NCBI RefSeq assembly: GCF_013030985.1
Contig: NZ_WPYP01000001.1
Location: 186,001-250,000, forward strand
Source: Ruegeria arenilitoris
Lineage (GTDB): Bacteria; Pseudomonadota; Alphaproteobacteria; Rhodobacterales; Rhodobacteraceae
Reading direction: 5' to 3'
DNA: 64,000 nt
Part shown: positions 7,802 through 16,276 of the stretch, piece after piece
Numbering within the stretch: the stretch's first letter is position 1
Layout of the letters: the number at the start of each line of letters is the position of its first letter
Made by a program: the position numbers and the translations under genes
Notes under the pieces: generated by a model
Told to the model about the DNA's origin: nothing
Seen by the model: the letters and a program-made list of their open reading frames with translations, nothing else
Databases searched by the model: none

Positions 7802-8643
7802 TCTTTGTATTCTGTGCAATCCTTCTGTGGCTGTTCGGCTGGTGGCTGAACGGGCGTCTGGCCAGCGGTCCTTATGCCGGTACCCGGTTGGTGCGGTTTG
7901 TCGCGCCGCTGGTGTTCGGCTTGACCGTGATTGGCATCTGGGAACTGGTGGTGCGGGGGCTTGAAGTGCCCTTGGTCATCTTGCCAGCACCCTCGGTGAT
8001 CGCGGTGCGCTTTGGTGGCAGCCTGCCGGTCCTGTGGGCCGACTTCGTGCAGACCATCATCAAAGGCGCGCTCAGCGGTTATATCATCGGCTGCGGATCG
8101 GCTTTCTTGATGGCGATTGCGGTGGATCGCTGGGACTTCCTGCGCCTCGGCCTTCTGCCGGTCGGAAACTTCGTCGCGGCATTGCCGATTGTCGGGACCG
8201 CTCCGATCTTGGTGATGTGGTTCGGGTTCGACTGGCACTCCAAGGCCGCTGTGGTCGTGGTGATGGTGTTCTTCCCGATGCTGGTGAACACCGTGGCGGG
8301 TTTGCGCGAGGCCACGGCCATGCAGCGCGACCTGATGGAAACCTACGCGGCGACCTATTGGCAGAGCTTCCTCAAACTCCGACTACCGGCCGCGATGCCG
8401 TTTATTTTCAATGGTCTAAAGATTTCTACCACTCTGGCGCTGATCGGCGCTATCGTGGCCGAGTTCTTTGGTTCGCCAACCCTGGGCATGGGATTCCGGA
8501 TCTCGACCAGCGTCGGACAACTCTCGCTGGATATGGTCTGGGCCGAGATCGTCGTGGCCGCATTGGCCGGGACGGCGTTCTATGGGCTGGTGGCCATGAT
8601 CGAAAAAGCGGTGACATTCTGGCACCCGTCGCAAAGAGGATAA
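7798..8643 (+). CDS. ABC transporter permease, second subunit
   Basis: A 281-residue SsuC/TauC-type permease with about six membrane helices. The conserved coupling stretch is METYAATYWQSFLKLRLPAAMPFIFNGLK. It is paired with the upstream permease, which it overlaps by ATGA. In homologous riboflavin or hydroxymethylpyrimidine-type systems two such permeases make the channel served by one ATPase and a THI5-type binding protein. A short stem-loop and the binding-protein gene follow. Confidence 0.87.
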   Translation: MIFVFCAILLWLFGWWLNGRLASGPYAGTRLVRFVAPLVFGLTVIGIWELVVRGLEVPLVILPAPSVIAVRFGGSLPVLWADFVQTIIKGALSGYIIGCGSAFLMAIAVDRWDFLRLGLLPVGNFVAALPIVGTAPILVMWFGFDWHSKAAVVVVMVFFPMLVNTVAGLREATAMQRDLMETYAATYWQSFLKLRLPAAMPFIFNGLKISTTLALIGAIVAEFFGSPTLGMGFRISTSVGQLSLDMVWAEIVVAALAGTAFYGLVAMIEKAVTFWHPSQRG

Positions 8644-8658
8644 CAAAACTTCAACAGA

Positions 8659-8672
8659 CCCCGAAAACGGGG
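8659..8672 (+). promoter_or_regulatory. Intercistronic stem-loop before the binding-protein gene
   Basis: CCCCG-AAAA-CGGGG forms a 5-bp stem with a four-base loop in the 56-base gap between the permease and binding-protein genes. There is no T-run. Such hairpins often protect the neighbouring mRNA segment so that the binding protein is made in excess; that role is inferred here. Confidence 0.4.
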
Positions 8673-8699
8673 CACCAACAACAACTAGGAGATATGAAG

Positions 8700-9689
8700 A
8701 TGAACAAGCTACTCAGCGGGGCGGTTGCCGCCTTCAGCCTGGCAGCCAGCGCGGCGCTGGCAGCGGATGAGGTGACATTGCAGCTCAAATGGGTCACGCA
8801 GGCGCAGTTCGCGGGCTACTACGTGGCCAAAGATAAAGGGTTCTACGAAGAAGAGGGCTTGGACGTCACCATTCTGCCGGGTGGCCCTGATATCGCACCG
8901 ACGCAGGTGATCGCGGGCGGTGGTGCTGATGTGACCGTTGAGTGGATGCCTGCGGCGCTGGCCGCGCGCGAAAAGGGTCTGCCGCTGGTCAACATCGCGC
9001 AGCCGTTCAAAAGCTCGGGCATGATGCTGACATGCTGGAAGGACGCCGGGATTTCCTCACCCGAGGATCTGAAGAACCGCACTTTGGGTGTATGGTTCTT
9101 TGGCAACGAATTCCCGTTCATGAGCTGGATGAGCCAGTTGGGCATCGACACCGGCGGCAAGAGCGACAGCGGTGTCGAGGTTCTGAAGCAAGGCTTCAAC
9201 GTCGATCCTCTGTTGCAGCGTCAGGCCGATTGCATCAGCACCATGACCTATAACGAATACTGGCAGGTCATCGACGCAGGCGTCAGCCCGGATGAGCTGG
9301 TGACTTTCAAATACGAAGATCAGGGCGTCGCCACGCTGGAGGACGGCCTGTACGTTCTGGAAGAAAACCTCAACGATGCGGCGTTCACCGACAAGATGGA
9401 GCGTTTCGTCCGGGCCTCGATGAAGGGCTGGAAATACGCCGAAGAGCATCCTGATGAGGCTGCCGATATCGTCCTAGAAAATGACGCCACCGGTGCCCAG
9501 ACTGAAGAGCATCAGAAGCGCATGATGGGTGAGATCGCCAAGCTGACCGCCGGTTCGAACGGTGCGCTGGACCCGGCGGATTTCGAACGCACCGTGGGCA
9601 CTCTGTTGGCTGGCGGGTCCGATCCGGTGATCACCAAGCAACCCGAGGGCGCCTGGACACATCAGATCACGGATGCAGCTCTGAACTGA
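8700..9689 (+). CDS. ABC transporter substrate-binding protein, NMT1/THI5 type
   Basis: A periplasmic binding protein of 329 residues. Signal peptide MNKLLSGAVAAFSLAASAALA is followed by ADEVTLQLKWVTQAQFAGYYVAKDKGFY, the characteristic start of the THI5/NMT1-ThiY-RibY group that binds pyrimidine or flavin-like ligands. The start at 8700 is 7 bases after AGGAGA; an in-frame ATG at 8694 is too close to that site. The open frame extends much further upstream but there it overlaps the permease gene in another phase. Context suggests a pyrimidine nucleobase or derivative as ligand; the true ligand cannot be read from the sequence. Confidence 0.88.
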   Translation: MNKLLSGAVAAFSLAASAALAADEVTLQLKWVTQAQFAGYYVAKDKGFYEEEGLDVTILPGGPDIAPTQVIAGGGADVTVEWMPAALAAREKGLPLVNIAQPFKSSGMMLTCWKDAGISSPEDLKNRTLGVWFFGNEFPFMSWMSQLGIDTGGKSDSGVEVLKQGFNVDPLLQRQADCISTMTYNEYWQVIDAGVSPDELVTFKYEDQGVATLEDGLYVLEENLNDAAFTDKMERFVRASMKGWKYAEEHPDEAADIVLENDATGAQTEEHQKRMMGEIAKLTAGSNGALDPADFERTVGTLLAGGSDPVITKQPEGAWTHQITDAALN

Positions 9690-9712
9690 TCCCGCCTCAA
9701 ACCTTGAACACG

Positions 9713-9744
9713 CGCGGTCCCAAACGGGGCCGCGTTTTCTTTTT
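9713..9744 (+). terminator. Rho-independent terminator of the pyrimidine operon
   Basis: A 9-bp stem CGCGGTCCC (9713-9721) pairs with GGGGCCGCG (9726-9734) with one G-U pair and an AAAC loop, followed at once by TTTTCTTTTT. It lies 24 bases after the binding-protein stop and closes the operon that began at 2894. Confidence 0.88.
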
Positions 9745-9807
9745 GATATGTCGGAAACGTGTCTGTACTTGGTGTGCAGTCAGGCTAGTATTATCCTGTA
9801 ATCAGGC

Positions 9808-9825
9808 GCATTTCATACGAAATGC
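9808..9825. promoter_or_regulatory. Candidate operator before tupB
   Basis: GCATTTC-ATAC-GAAATGC is a perfect 7-bp inverted repeat ending 17 bases before the tupB start. It resembles a dimeric repressor site, followed by an AT-rich GATATATAGG. The HTH plus binding-protein-like regulator at 12126-12998 or a ModE-type protein are possible binders; neither is shown. Confidence 0.5.
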
Positions 9826-9842
9826 CGATATATAGGTAGAAA

Positions 9843-10556
9843 ATGCAGGGATTTGCAACGGAATTCAACTCAGCCTTGTCTCTGATCCTCCAAGGGGATG
9901 CAGAACTGTGGGCGATTGTGCTGTTATCCCTCAAAGTTTCCATCTTCGCCGTCCTGATTTCCGCTCTGATCGGGATGCCTGTCGGGGCCGCGCTCGCGGT
10001 TGCGCGGTTTCCGGGGCGGCGCGCTGTGATCGTGCTGATGAACGCCCTGATGGGGTTCCCACCGGTTGTCGTGGGGTTGCTGGTCTATCTGATGCTGTCG
10101 CGCTCGGGACCGTTGGGCGTTCTTGAACTGCTTTACACGCCGACCGCCATGATCATCGCGCAGGTCGTACTGGTCACACCTATTGTTGCGGCACTGACCC
10201 GGCAAGTGGTCGAGATGCTGGCCGAGGAATATTCGGAACAGCTGCGCTCGTTAGGTGTGTCGCGGCTGGCCTCGGTGCCGGTGCTGCTGTGGGATGCACG
10301 GCTGGCGCTGGTAACCGCATTGCTGGCCGGGTTTGGCCGCGCGATTGCCGAGGTCGGGGCAGTTATCATCGTCGGCGGCAACATCAACCATGTGACCAGG
10401 GTGATGACGACGACCATCGCGCTTGAGACGTCCAAGGGCAACCTAGCGCTGGCCTTGGCGCTGGGGGCCATCCTGATCGGGATTGCCATAGCTGTGAATG
10501 CCATGGTCAGCACGCTCAGCCTGCGGGCCGAGCAGGAGGGGTTGCGCCATGCGTGA
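9843..10556 (+). CDS. tupB: Tungstate ABC transporter permease TupB
   Basis: A 237-residue permease of the TupB/WtpB/ModB group with five to six helices and the coupling loop around EMLAEEYSEQLRSLGVSRLASVP. It pairs with the TupC ATPase and the TupA binding protein that follow. The family imports tungstate with very high affinity across the inner membrane. A run AGGTAG precedes the start weakly. The gene overlaps tupC by 8 bases. The downstream formate dehydrogenase cluster is the likely consumer of the metal. Confidence 0.88.
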   Translation: MQGFATEFNSALSLILQGDAELWAIVLLSLKVSIFAVLISALIGMPVGAALAVARFPGRRAVIVLMNALMGFPPVVVGLLVYLMLSRSGPLGVLELLYTPTAMIIAQVVLVTPIVAALTRQVVEMLAEEYSEQLRSLGVSRLASVPVLLWDARLALVTALLAGFGRAIAEVGAVIIVGGNINHVTRVMTTTIALETSKGNLALALALGAILIGIAIAVNAMVSTLSLRAEQEGLRHA

Positions 10557-11283
10557 TCTGGTCAATGAAATGACTAGCTGTCTATCGGTCGACGGGGTGC
10601 GGATCACCCGCAAAGGTAAGGCGTTGCTGGATGTAGAGCACCTGTCGATGGATGGGCCGGGACCGACTCTGATCCTTGGGCCGAACGGGTCGGGCAAAAG
10701 TCTGCTTTTGCGCTGCCTGCACGGGCTAATCGTGCCCGATCGCGGGCAGGTCCGGCAGGACGGAGTGGTCCTGAATGCCGAACACAAGGCGCGGCAGGCG
10801 ATGGTGTTTCAGCAACCCGTGTTGCTGCGCCGGTCGGTTGCGGCCAATCTGGATTTCGTACTGAAACGGCAAGGACTGTCCCGCAGCGCCCGCAAAGCCC
10901 GTATCGAGGAGTTGCTGACCGAAGGTGGGTTGGACGGCAAGGCCCGGCAATCCGCGCGGTCCCTGTCCGGGGGGGAGGCGCAACGGCTGGCGATCCTGCG
11001 CGCTCTTGCCTTGGACCCCGAAACGCTGTTTCTGGACGAACCCACCAGCGCGCTAGACCCAAGCGCAACGCAGATGATCGAACGGATGATCCTGCGCGCC
11101 TCGACCCGTGGGGTCCGGATCGTCATGGTCACGCATGACATCGGGCAGGCTCGGCGGTTGGCCGCCGATATCGTGATGATGCAGGGCGGCCATGTGGTTG
11201 AACATGGGGCCGCCAAACAGATACTGGATGCCCCCGAAAGTGACGCGTCGCGTCGGTATTTGGCTGGTGGGCTGGTGACTTAA
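10549..11283 (+). CDS. tupC: Tungstate ABC transporter ATPase TupC
   Basis: The 244-residue ATP-binding subunit. Walker A is GPNGSGKSLLLRC, the signature is LSGGEAQRLAILRAL, Walker B is TLFLDEPTSALDP, and the switch histidine is in MVTHDIGQA. The start at 10549 was chosen over the longer frame from 10498 because AGGAGGGG precedes it by about 8 bases and the extra residues repeat the tupB end in another phase. There is no C-terminal TOBE/molybdate-binding domain, as expected for TupC rather than ModC. Confidence 0.88.
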   Translation: MRDLVNEMTSCLSVDGVRITRKGKALLDVEHLSMDGPGPTLILGPNGSGKSLLLRCLHGLIVPDRGQVRQDGVVLNAEHKARQAMVFQQPVLLRRSVAANLDFVLKRQGLSRSARKARIEELLTEGGLDGKARQSARSLSGGEAQRLAILRALALDPETLFLDEPTSALDPSATQMIERMILRASTRGVRIVMVTHDIGQARRLAADIVMMQGGHVVEHGAAKQILDAPESDASRRYLAGGLVT

Positions 11284-11303
11284 TCAAAATAATGGAGATC
11301 GAA

Positions 11304-12119
11304 ATGATCCGGAATATTGTTCGGGCAGCAGTGGTAACTCTTGGCCTGACGGCAACGTCAGTCAGCGCCGAAGAGCCGTTTATCGTCGTGCAATCGACAA
11401 CATCAACGCAGAACTCGGGCCTGTTGGATTACATCCTGCCGGGGTTTGAGGCCGAGACGGGCATCGACGTTCGTGTCGTCGCAGTTGGCACCGGGCAGGC
11501 GATCCGCAATGCAATCAACGGAGATGGGGACGTATTGCTGGTGCACGCCAAAGACGCGGAAGAGAAGTTCGTCGCGGATGGTTGGGGCGTTGAGCGGTTC
11601 GACGTGATGTATAACGATTTCGTCCTGGTCGGGCCGAAATCGGACCCGGCCAAGATTAAGGGTGGCGCGGATATCGTGGCGGCGTTGAGCGCCGTGGCCG
11701 AGGCCGAGGCGCCCTTTGCCTCTCGCGGGGATGACAGTGGCACCCACAAGGCCGAGATGCGCCTGTGGGGTGCTGCCGGTTCCGATCCGACCGAGGCGTC
11801 GGGCGAATGGTACCGAGAGACGGGCTCGGGCATGGGGGCGACACTCAACGTGGCCAGCGGAATGGACGCCTACGTGTTGACGGATCGCGCCACGTGGCAG
11901 TCCTTTGGGAACAAGGGCAAACTCGAAGTTCTGGTCGAAGGCGACCCGCGTTTGTTCAACCAATACGGTGTCATCCTTGTGAACCCCGAAAAGCACCCGC
12001 GTGTGCGGGCTGCGGCGGGGCAGAGGTTCATCGACTGGCTGACTGGTCCGGATGGGCAGGCGGCGATCGAGTCCTATAAGCTGGAAGGTCAGCAGCTGTT
12101 CTTTCCCAACGCCAAGTGA
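11304..12119 (+). CDS. tupA: Tungstate-binding periplasmic protein TupA
   Basis: A 271-residue binding protein with signal peptide MIRNIVRAAVVTLGLTATSVSA. The two hallmark oxyanion loops are present: QSTTSTQNSGLLDYILP near residue 30 and SRGDDSGTHKAE near residue 140. These separate TupA from ModA and phosphate-binding proteins. The start at 11304 follows GGAG at a good distance; the frame's earlier ATG at 11292 lacks one. Tungstate is the family ligand; some members also bind molybdate. It ends 6 bases from the convergent regulator gene without an obvious terminator. Confidence 0.9.
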   Translation: MIRNIVRAAVVTLGLTATSVSAEEPFIVVQSTTSTQNSGLLDYILPGFEAETGIDVRVVAVGTGQAIRNAINGDGDVLLVHAKDAEEKFVADGWGVERFDVMYNDFVLVGPKSDPAKIKGGADIVAALSAVAEAEAPFASRGDDSGTHKAEMRLWGAAGSDPTEASGEWYRETGSGMGATLNVASGMDAYVLTDRATWQSFGNKGKLEVLVEGDPRLFNQYGVILVNPEKHPRVRAAAGQRFIDWLTGPDGQAAIESYKLEGQQLFFPNAK

Positions 12120-12125
12120 CCGAGG

Positions 12126-12998
12126 CTAACCGCTTGCGCCGTTGTGGTGGATCGTCCCCAGACCGGACAGATCATATCCACCGAACTCGGCGGCGCGGGT
12201 GGTGAAACGGTCCGATTGCACGAATCCAAGCAGTTTGAGCATCGGGTCGTCGAAATAGGCCCGCCGCCAGATCGCAAGGTCCAGACGTTCTGAATGGGTC
12301 GGGGAAAAGCCAAGATCATAAAGGCCTGCCAAAGCCCCCAGTCCGAACCCGGCCTCGGCCTTGCTGTCATGCAGGGCTATGGCCAGTTCCTCTTCGGTGC
12401 GGGCGCAAGTGGGCAGGGCGTCCAGATCCTCGCGCGTCAGACTGTGGGCCTTGAGCTCTGCGTCGAACAGCCGTTGGCTGGCGGCGCTGTCCTGACGCAG
12501 GATCACCCGGCGACCTTTCAGGTCTGCAAAGCCCGCTATACCGGAGACATCGGGTGCCAGCAGCAGCCCGCGTTTCCTGCGCGCGACTTCATACAGAACA
12601 ACCGGGGCCTCACCCAGATTGTCGCGCAGGGCCTGCGTGTTGAACCCATCGTCTTCGTGGATATGCAATGCGGCGGCTTGCGCTGTTCGGTCCTTCAGGC
12701 GGGTCAAGCCGTCGAACGAGCCATCATAATAGGTAGCCAGACCCGAGCCACTTTCGCGCAAGGCCCAGTCCAGCAGCGGATCGTGACTGCCAGCGACAAT
12801 CGGGGGCAGGGGCGGTTCAGCCACCTGCGGGCCAGAACGGGATGCGTTCAGCCACGCAATAACTTCGGCCCGGGGAAACAGCAGCTTGCCCATGGCGCGG
12901 ACGCAGGGGACCTCGCCGGAAGAAGCCAGATCATAGGCCTTGCGCTCGCCAATGCGCAGCAGGTCGGCCAGTTCTTTGGTCGTCAGATATTCGGACAT
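12126..12998 (-). CDS. Excisionase-type HTH regulator with periplasmic-binding-protein-like domain
   Basis: A 290-residue predicted regulator. Residues 1-50 are a MerR/excisionase-type HTH (LTTKELADLLRIGERKAYDLASSGEVPCVR...FPRAEVIAWL). The rest resembles a binding-protein fold (AGSHDPLLDWALRESGSGLATYYDGSFDGL, then FADLKGRRVILRQDSAASQRLFD). Proteins of this build are often found beside molybdate or tungstate genes, so oxyanion sensing is inferred. It starts directly after the stop of the 41-residue gene (TGA then ATG), making it the last gene of the formate dehydrogenase run, and it converges on tupA. It is a good candidate to tie metal supply to enzyme synthesis. Confidence 0.78.
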   Translation of the reverse strand: MSEYLTTKELADLLRIGERKAYDLASSGEVPCVRAMGKLLFPRAEVIAWLNASRSGPQVAEPPLPPIVAGSHDPLLDWALRESGSGLATYYDGSFDGLTRLKDRTAQAAALHIHEDDGFNTQALRDNLGEAPVVLYEVARRKRGLLLAPDVSGIAGFADLKGRRVILRQDSAASQRLFDAELKAHSLTREDLDALPTCARTEEELAIALHDSKAEAGFGLGALAGLYDLGFSPTHSERLDLAIWRRAYFDDPMLKLLGFVQSDRFTTRAAEFGGYDLSGLGTIHHNGASG

Positions 12999-13124
12999 TC
13001 AGTCGAGCCGCACCGCCGCACCAGAGCCCGCGTCAGCGGCGCTGAACCCGATCTGTTGCAAAGTGAAGGGCGCGGCGACGGTAATTACGACCATTGCGGC
13101 CACAGCGGCAAGAAAGGCTTTCAT
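12999..13124 (-). CDS. 41-residue exported or membrane protein in the formate dehydrogenase operon
   Basis: A small gene with a strong ribosome-binding site (GGAGGAG 5-6 bases before the ATG). Its start overlaps the stop of the WD40-cytochrome gene as ATGA, and its stop abuts the regulator start. The protein begins MKAFLAAVAAMVVITVAAPF, a single hydrophobic helix or signal peptide, and continues with a short tail ending GAAVRLD. I do not recognise a characterised family. The tight coupling on both sides supports a real gene with a role linked to the dehydrogenase complex. Confidence 0.75.
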   Translation of the reverse strand: MKAFLAAVAAMVVITVAAPFTLQQIGFSAADAGSGAAVRLD

Positions 13125-14398
13125 TGGTCTCCTCCGGTTCCGTTTTCCGGTGCTGTCGCACGGCGCAGAAAAGTGATCAGGTCGTCCCGGTCGCTGGCCT
13201 GTGTGATCCGCTGCATCGGCATCTTTGACCCCGGTATGTAGTGGTCTGGCCCCTGATCGAAAAGGGCGTTTATCGTTTCGTCATTCCAAATGATATCAGA
13301 GTCTTGCAGCGTGTCCGAGTAGAAATATCCCGGCAGCGTGCCAGCCTTGCGGCCAAAGATGCCATGCAGGGTCGGACCCGCGCGCCGTTGCCCGTCGGGC
13401 GTCAGGCTGTGACAGATCGAGCATTTGCGGGCGAACTGGCGTTCTCCGTTGCTCATCTCATCGGGGTTTTTCAGAAAGCTGGGTTCGGTGGCGGCCATCT
13501 GCGTCTGGTCGCCAAGCGCGGTGACGGGCCAGCTGTACATTGCCTCATCAAGACCGCCTGCGTGCAGGTTCTGACCGTCGGGAGAAAAGGCCAGCGCCCA
13601 GACCGGCCCGCGCAGGGTGGCGCGGAAATCCTGCGCGATACGCCACTCGGCGGTGTCGATCACCATGATGTATCCCTGACCATCGCCCACAGCCAACAGG
13701 CTGCGATCCGGGCTGAGCGCCAGCGCCAGAATAGGGCGGCGTTCGAGGGTAAAGTCGCGCACATCCCCGGTGGTCAGGTCCAGAATGCGGGTGACGCCGT
13801 CCACCGCGCCATAGGCGATCCAATTGTCCCGGGCATTCAGAACCAGTTCGTTGATCCCAAACCCGTGTTCGATCAGCCGTCCGGTCTCCTGCCCGGTGGC
13901 CACATCCCACTCCCGCAGCGTTCCGTCCATGCCCGCCGAATACAGCGTCGAACCATCCGGGGAAAACGTCACGGCGTTCACACCGCTGCCTGCCTCAAGC
14001 CTTTGCGAGGCTGATCCATCCTCGGGCCACAGCCCGATCGTACCATCCCAACTGGCAGTAGCCACATGGGTTTTCGAGGCCGCAAGTCCCACGATCTTAC
14101 CCTTGTGCTGGCCGACAATCTCTCCGCCCGGCCAGCGGCGCAGGGTGAAGTCATCTCCGGCCGAATAGATCGCGCGCCCGTTGAAGGCGACAGAGTTGAC
14201 GGCGGCCTCGTGCCCCTCCAGCCATTCGGGCTTGCGGTCCGACCACAGACCAACGGAATTGTCGAAACTGGCAGTGGCAATCCGCCCGTCGGGCGCAGCG
14301 GCGATCCCCATGATCGGCCCGCCGTGACCTTTCAGCGTGAAAAACTCGCCCAAGGCGGGCAGGGGAACCAGCGCCAGTGCCAGAGCCAGCCAGCGCAT
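13121..14398 (-). CDS. WD40-repeat protein fused to a C-terminal cytochrome c
   Basis: A 425-residue exported protein. After signal peptide MRWLALALALVPLPALG come about seven WD40-like blades (residues 22-290; repeats such as IATASFDNSVGLW, VATASWDGTIGLW, LYSAGMDGTLREW). A class I cytochrome c domain follows, with heme motif CSICH (residues 326-330) and a likely axial Met at 393 (GSKMPMQRI). It should sit in the periplasm as an electron carrier or docking platform for the formate dehydrogenase. The start is directly adjacent to the cytochrome b gene stop (TAGATG), and the end overlaps the 41-residue gene. Its exact partner is not known to me. Confidence 0.87.
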   Translation of the reverse strand: MRWLALALALVPLPALGEFFTLKGHGGPIMGIAAAPDGRIATASFDNSVGLWSDRKPEWLEGHEAAVNSVAFNGRAIYSAGDDFTLRRWPGGEIVGQHKGKIVGLAASKTHVATASWDGTIGLWPEDGSASQRLEAGSGVNAVTFSPDGSTLYSAGMDGTLREWDVATGQETGRLIEHGFGINELVLNARDNWIAYGAVDGVTRILDLTTGDVRDFTLERRPILALALSPDRSLLAVGDGQGYIMVIDTAEWRIAQDFRATLRGPVWALAFSPDGQNLHAGGLDEAMYSWPVTALGDQTQMAATEPSFLKNPDEMSNGERQFARKCSICHSLTPDGQRRAGPTLHGIFGRKAGTLPGYFYSDTLQDSDIIWNDETINALFDQGPDHYIPGSKMPMQRITQASDRDDLITFLRRATAPENGTGGDQ

Positions 14399-15601
14399 CT
14401 ATTCGGCGGGTGAGGCCGCAGCCTTGCCGGCCTCTTTGTCCTGCACCTCTTCCAGCCACAGCGAGTGATGCTCGCGCGCCCATTGCTCTTCGACCTCACC
14501 CGAGCCCATCGCATCGAAGGCGCCTTCCATGCCGACCGAGCCGAGATAGATGTGGGCGATGATGATGGCGATGAACACATAGGCGACCATCACGTGCCAG
14601 ACCTGAGCGTATTGCATTTCCTCTTGCGGAGACATCTGCGATGGCAGGGTTAGCCCGAACATCTGGGGAATGCCGGTCGAGTTGGCGATCTCGAAAGTCT
14701 TTGCAAACATCGGCAACTCAAACGGAAACAGCAGGGACAGGCCCGACAGGCTGATCGAAACACCCAGCAGGATGCAGGCCCAGAAGATCACCTTTTGACC
14801 TGCGTTGAACTTTTTGGCGGGCGGGTGGCTGCCCTTGGTGAACAGTCCCCCTCCGGCTGCCAGCCATTTCAGGTCTGTGCGGTTGGGGATGTTGTGGGCG
14901 ATCCAATTCACGGTGACGATGATCAGCCCCAGGATAAAGGACCAAGCCAGATTGTTGTGCAGCCATTTGCAGCCTTGGGCGATGGTCGCGAAGCCTTCTT
15001 TGCCGAAGATCGGGATCAGGAAGTCACGCCCATAGAGAGTCAGCAACCCGGTTACCCCGAGCACCAAGAAAGACCCGGCGAATAGCCAGTGGCCGAAACG
15101 TTCGAAGCCGTTAAAACGGGTGACGGTGCGGCCGGTCTTTTCCCCGTCAATGCGGATTTTCCCGCGGATCAGGAAGAACAGAACGATAATGGCGACCATC
15201 CCGCCCAAGATGTAAGTACCGTATTCACGCAGTGGCCCGGTGCGGAAGGTCAGCCACCACATTCCACCATCCTGAATCAGGACGCCCGCTGCGGGGCCTT
15301 TGGACGAAACCGTAGTATCCGCCGAGCCATATCGTATGGCGCGGTAAACATCGCTGTCGGACGCAATGCCGCGTGTACCGAGCTGACCCAACAAACCCTC
15401 GGCATTCCCCTGACCGGTGTTTCCCGAGCGATAGCTGTTATCCACTTTCTCACCGCGTTGCCGTGCGAGGATATCCTCAAGCGTGGTCGCGCCACCGGTT
15501 TGGGCGCGTTCTTCGGTTGTGGCTTCTGCCTCGGTGGACTGCGCCAGAGCGGCGCTGGTTAACCCCAGGGCGAACAGGAATGCGATGAACAAGCGGAACA
15601 T
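14399..15601 (-). CDS. fdoI: Formate dehydrogenase gamma subunit, cytochrome b556
   Basis: A 400-residue membrane subunit that should pass electrons from the iron-sulfur subunit to quinone. Signal peptide MFRLFIAFLFALGLTSAALA is followed by a periplasmic segment of about 100 residues that the short E. coli FdoI lacks. The cytochrome b domain has four main helices with heme-binding histidines (FERFGHWLFAGSF, HNNLAWSFILG, VWHVMVAYVFIA, IAHIYLGSVGMEGAFDAM). The start at 15601 was chosen because it opens a signal peptide and follows GAGG. The extended N-terminus is usual in alphaproteobacterial versions. Confidence 0.9.
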   Translation of the reverse strand: MFRLFIAFLFALGLTSAALAQSTEAEATTEERAQTGGATTLEDILARQRGEKVDNSYRSGNTGQGNAEGLLGQLGTRGIASDSDVYRAIRYGSADTTVSSKGPAAGVLIQDGGMWWLTFRTGPLREYGTYILGGMVAIIVLFFLIRGKIRIDGEKTGRTVTRFNGFERFGHWLFAGSFLVLGVTGLLTLYGRDFLIPIFGKEGFATIAQGCKWLHNNLAWSFILGLIIVTVNWIAHNIPNRTDLKWLAAGGGLFTKGSHPPAKKFNAGQKVIFWACILLGVSISLSGLSLLFPFELPMFAKTFEIANSTGIPQMFGLTLPSQMSPQEEMQYAQVWHVMVAYVFIAIIIAHIYLGSVGMEGAFDAMGSGEVEEQWAREHHSLWLEEVQDKEAGKAAASPAE

Positions 15602-15671
15602 CTGAACCTCGGTCAAAATTCCAAAGCAGGCGACCCGCACGGGCGGATCACCTGTTTTTCATGTAGACGGA

Positions 15672-16265
15672 TCAGCCGCCTTTTTGGTCGTAGGCCGTGC
15701 CCCAACCCCACGCGCCCGAGCCAAAGCCACGGGCGACGACACGCTCGCGGTAGATGGCCGAAACCACGTCGCCGTCACCGGCAAGCAGGGCCTTGGTGGA
15801 GCACATCTCGGCGCAAAGGGGCAGTTTGCCCTCGGCGATCCGGTTGCGACCATATTTGGCGAACTCTGCGGTCGAGTGCGTTTCCTCGGGGCCGCCAGCG
15901 CAGAAGGTGCATTTGTCCATCTTGCCGCGCGATCCGAAGTTGCCCGCCTGCGGGTATTGCGGCGCACCGAACGGGCACGCGTAGAAGCAATAACCGCAAC
16001 CGATACACAGGTCCTTGGAGTGCAGGACGACGCCTTCTTCGTTCTGATAGAAGCAGTCGACCGGGCACACCGCCATACAGGGCGCATCCGAGCAATGCAT
16101 GCAGGCAACCGAAATCGAGCGTTCGCCCGGGTTGCCGTCATTGATCGTCACCACCCTACGGCGGTTGATGCCCCATGGGACCTCGTGCTCGTTCTTGCAC
16201 GCGGTGACGCAGGCGTTGCACTCGATGCAGCGTTCAGCGTCGCAGAGAAACTTTGCTCTAGCCAT
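15672..16265 (-). CDS. fdoH: Formate dehydrogenase beta subunit, 4Fe-4S electron transfer protein
   Basis: A 197-residue ferredoxin-type subunit that wires the catalytic subunit to the cytochrome b. Four cluster motifs are seen: CIECNACVTACKNE, CMHCSDAPCMAVCPVD, CIGCGYCFYACPFG, and CTFC with CAEMC near residues 140-170. It is shorter than E. coli FdoH (about 300 residues) and lacks the C-terminal membrane anchor, so it should depend on the gamma subunit for docking. It begins 11 bases after the alpha gene. Confidence 0.92.
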   Translation of the reverse strand: MARAKFLCDAERCIECNACVTACKNEHEVPWGINRRRVVTINDGNPGERSISVACMHCSDAPCMAVCPVDCFYQNEEGVVLHSKDLCIGCGYCFYACPFGAPQYPQAGNFGSRGKMDKCTFCAGGPEETHSTAEFAKYGRNRIAEGKLPLCAEMCSTKALLAGDGDVVSAIYRERVVARGFGSGAWGWGTAYDQKGG

Positions 16266-16276
16266 TATCGTCCTCC

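Noticed and set aside
8034-8693. Upstream extension of the binding-protein frame
   Set aside because: It overlaps the second permease gene in another phase; the signal peptide and ribosome site place the start at 8700.
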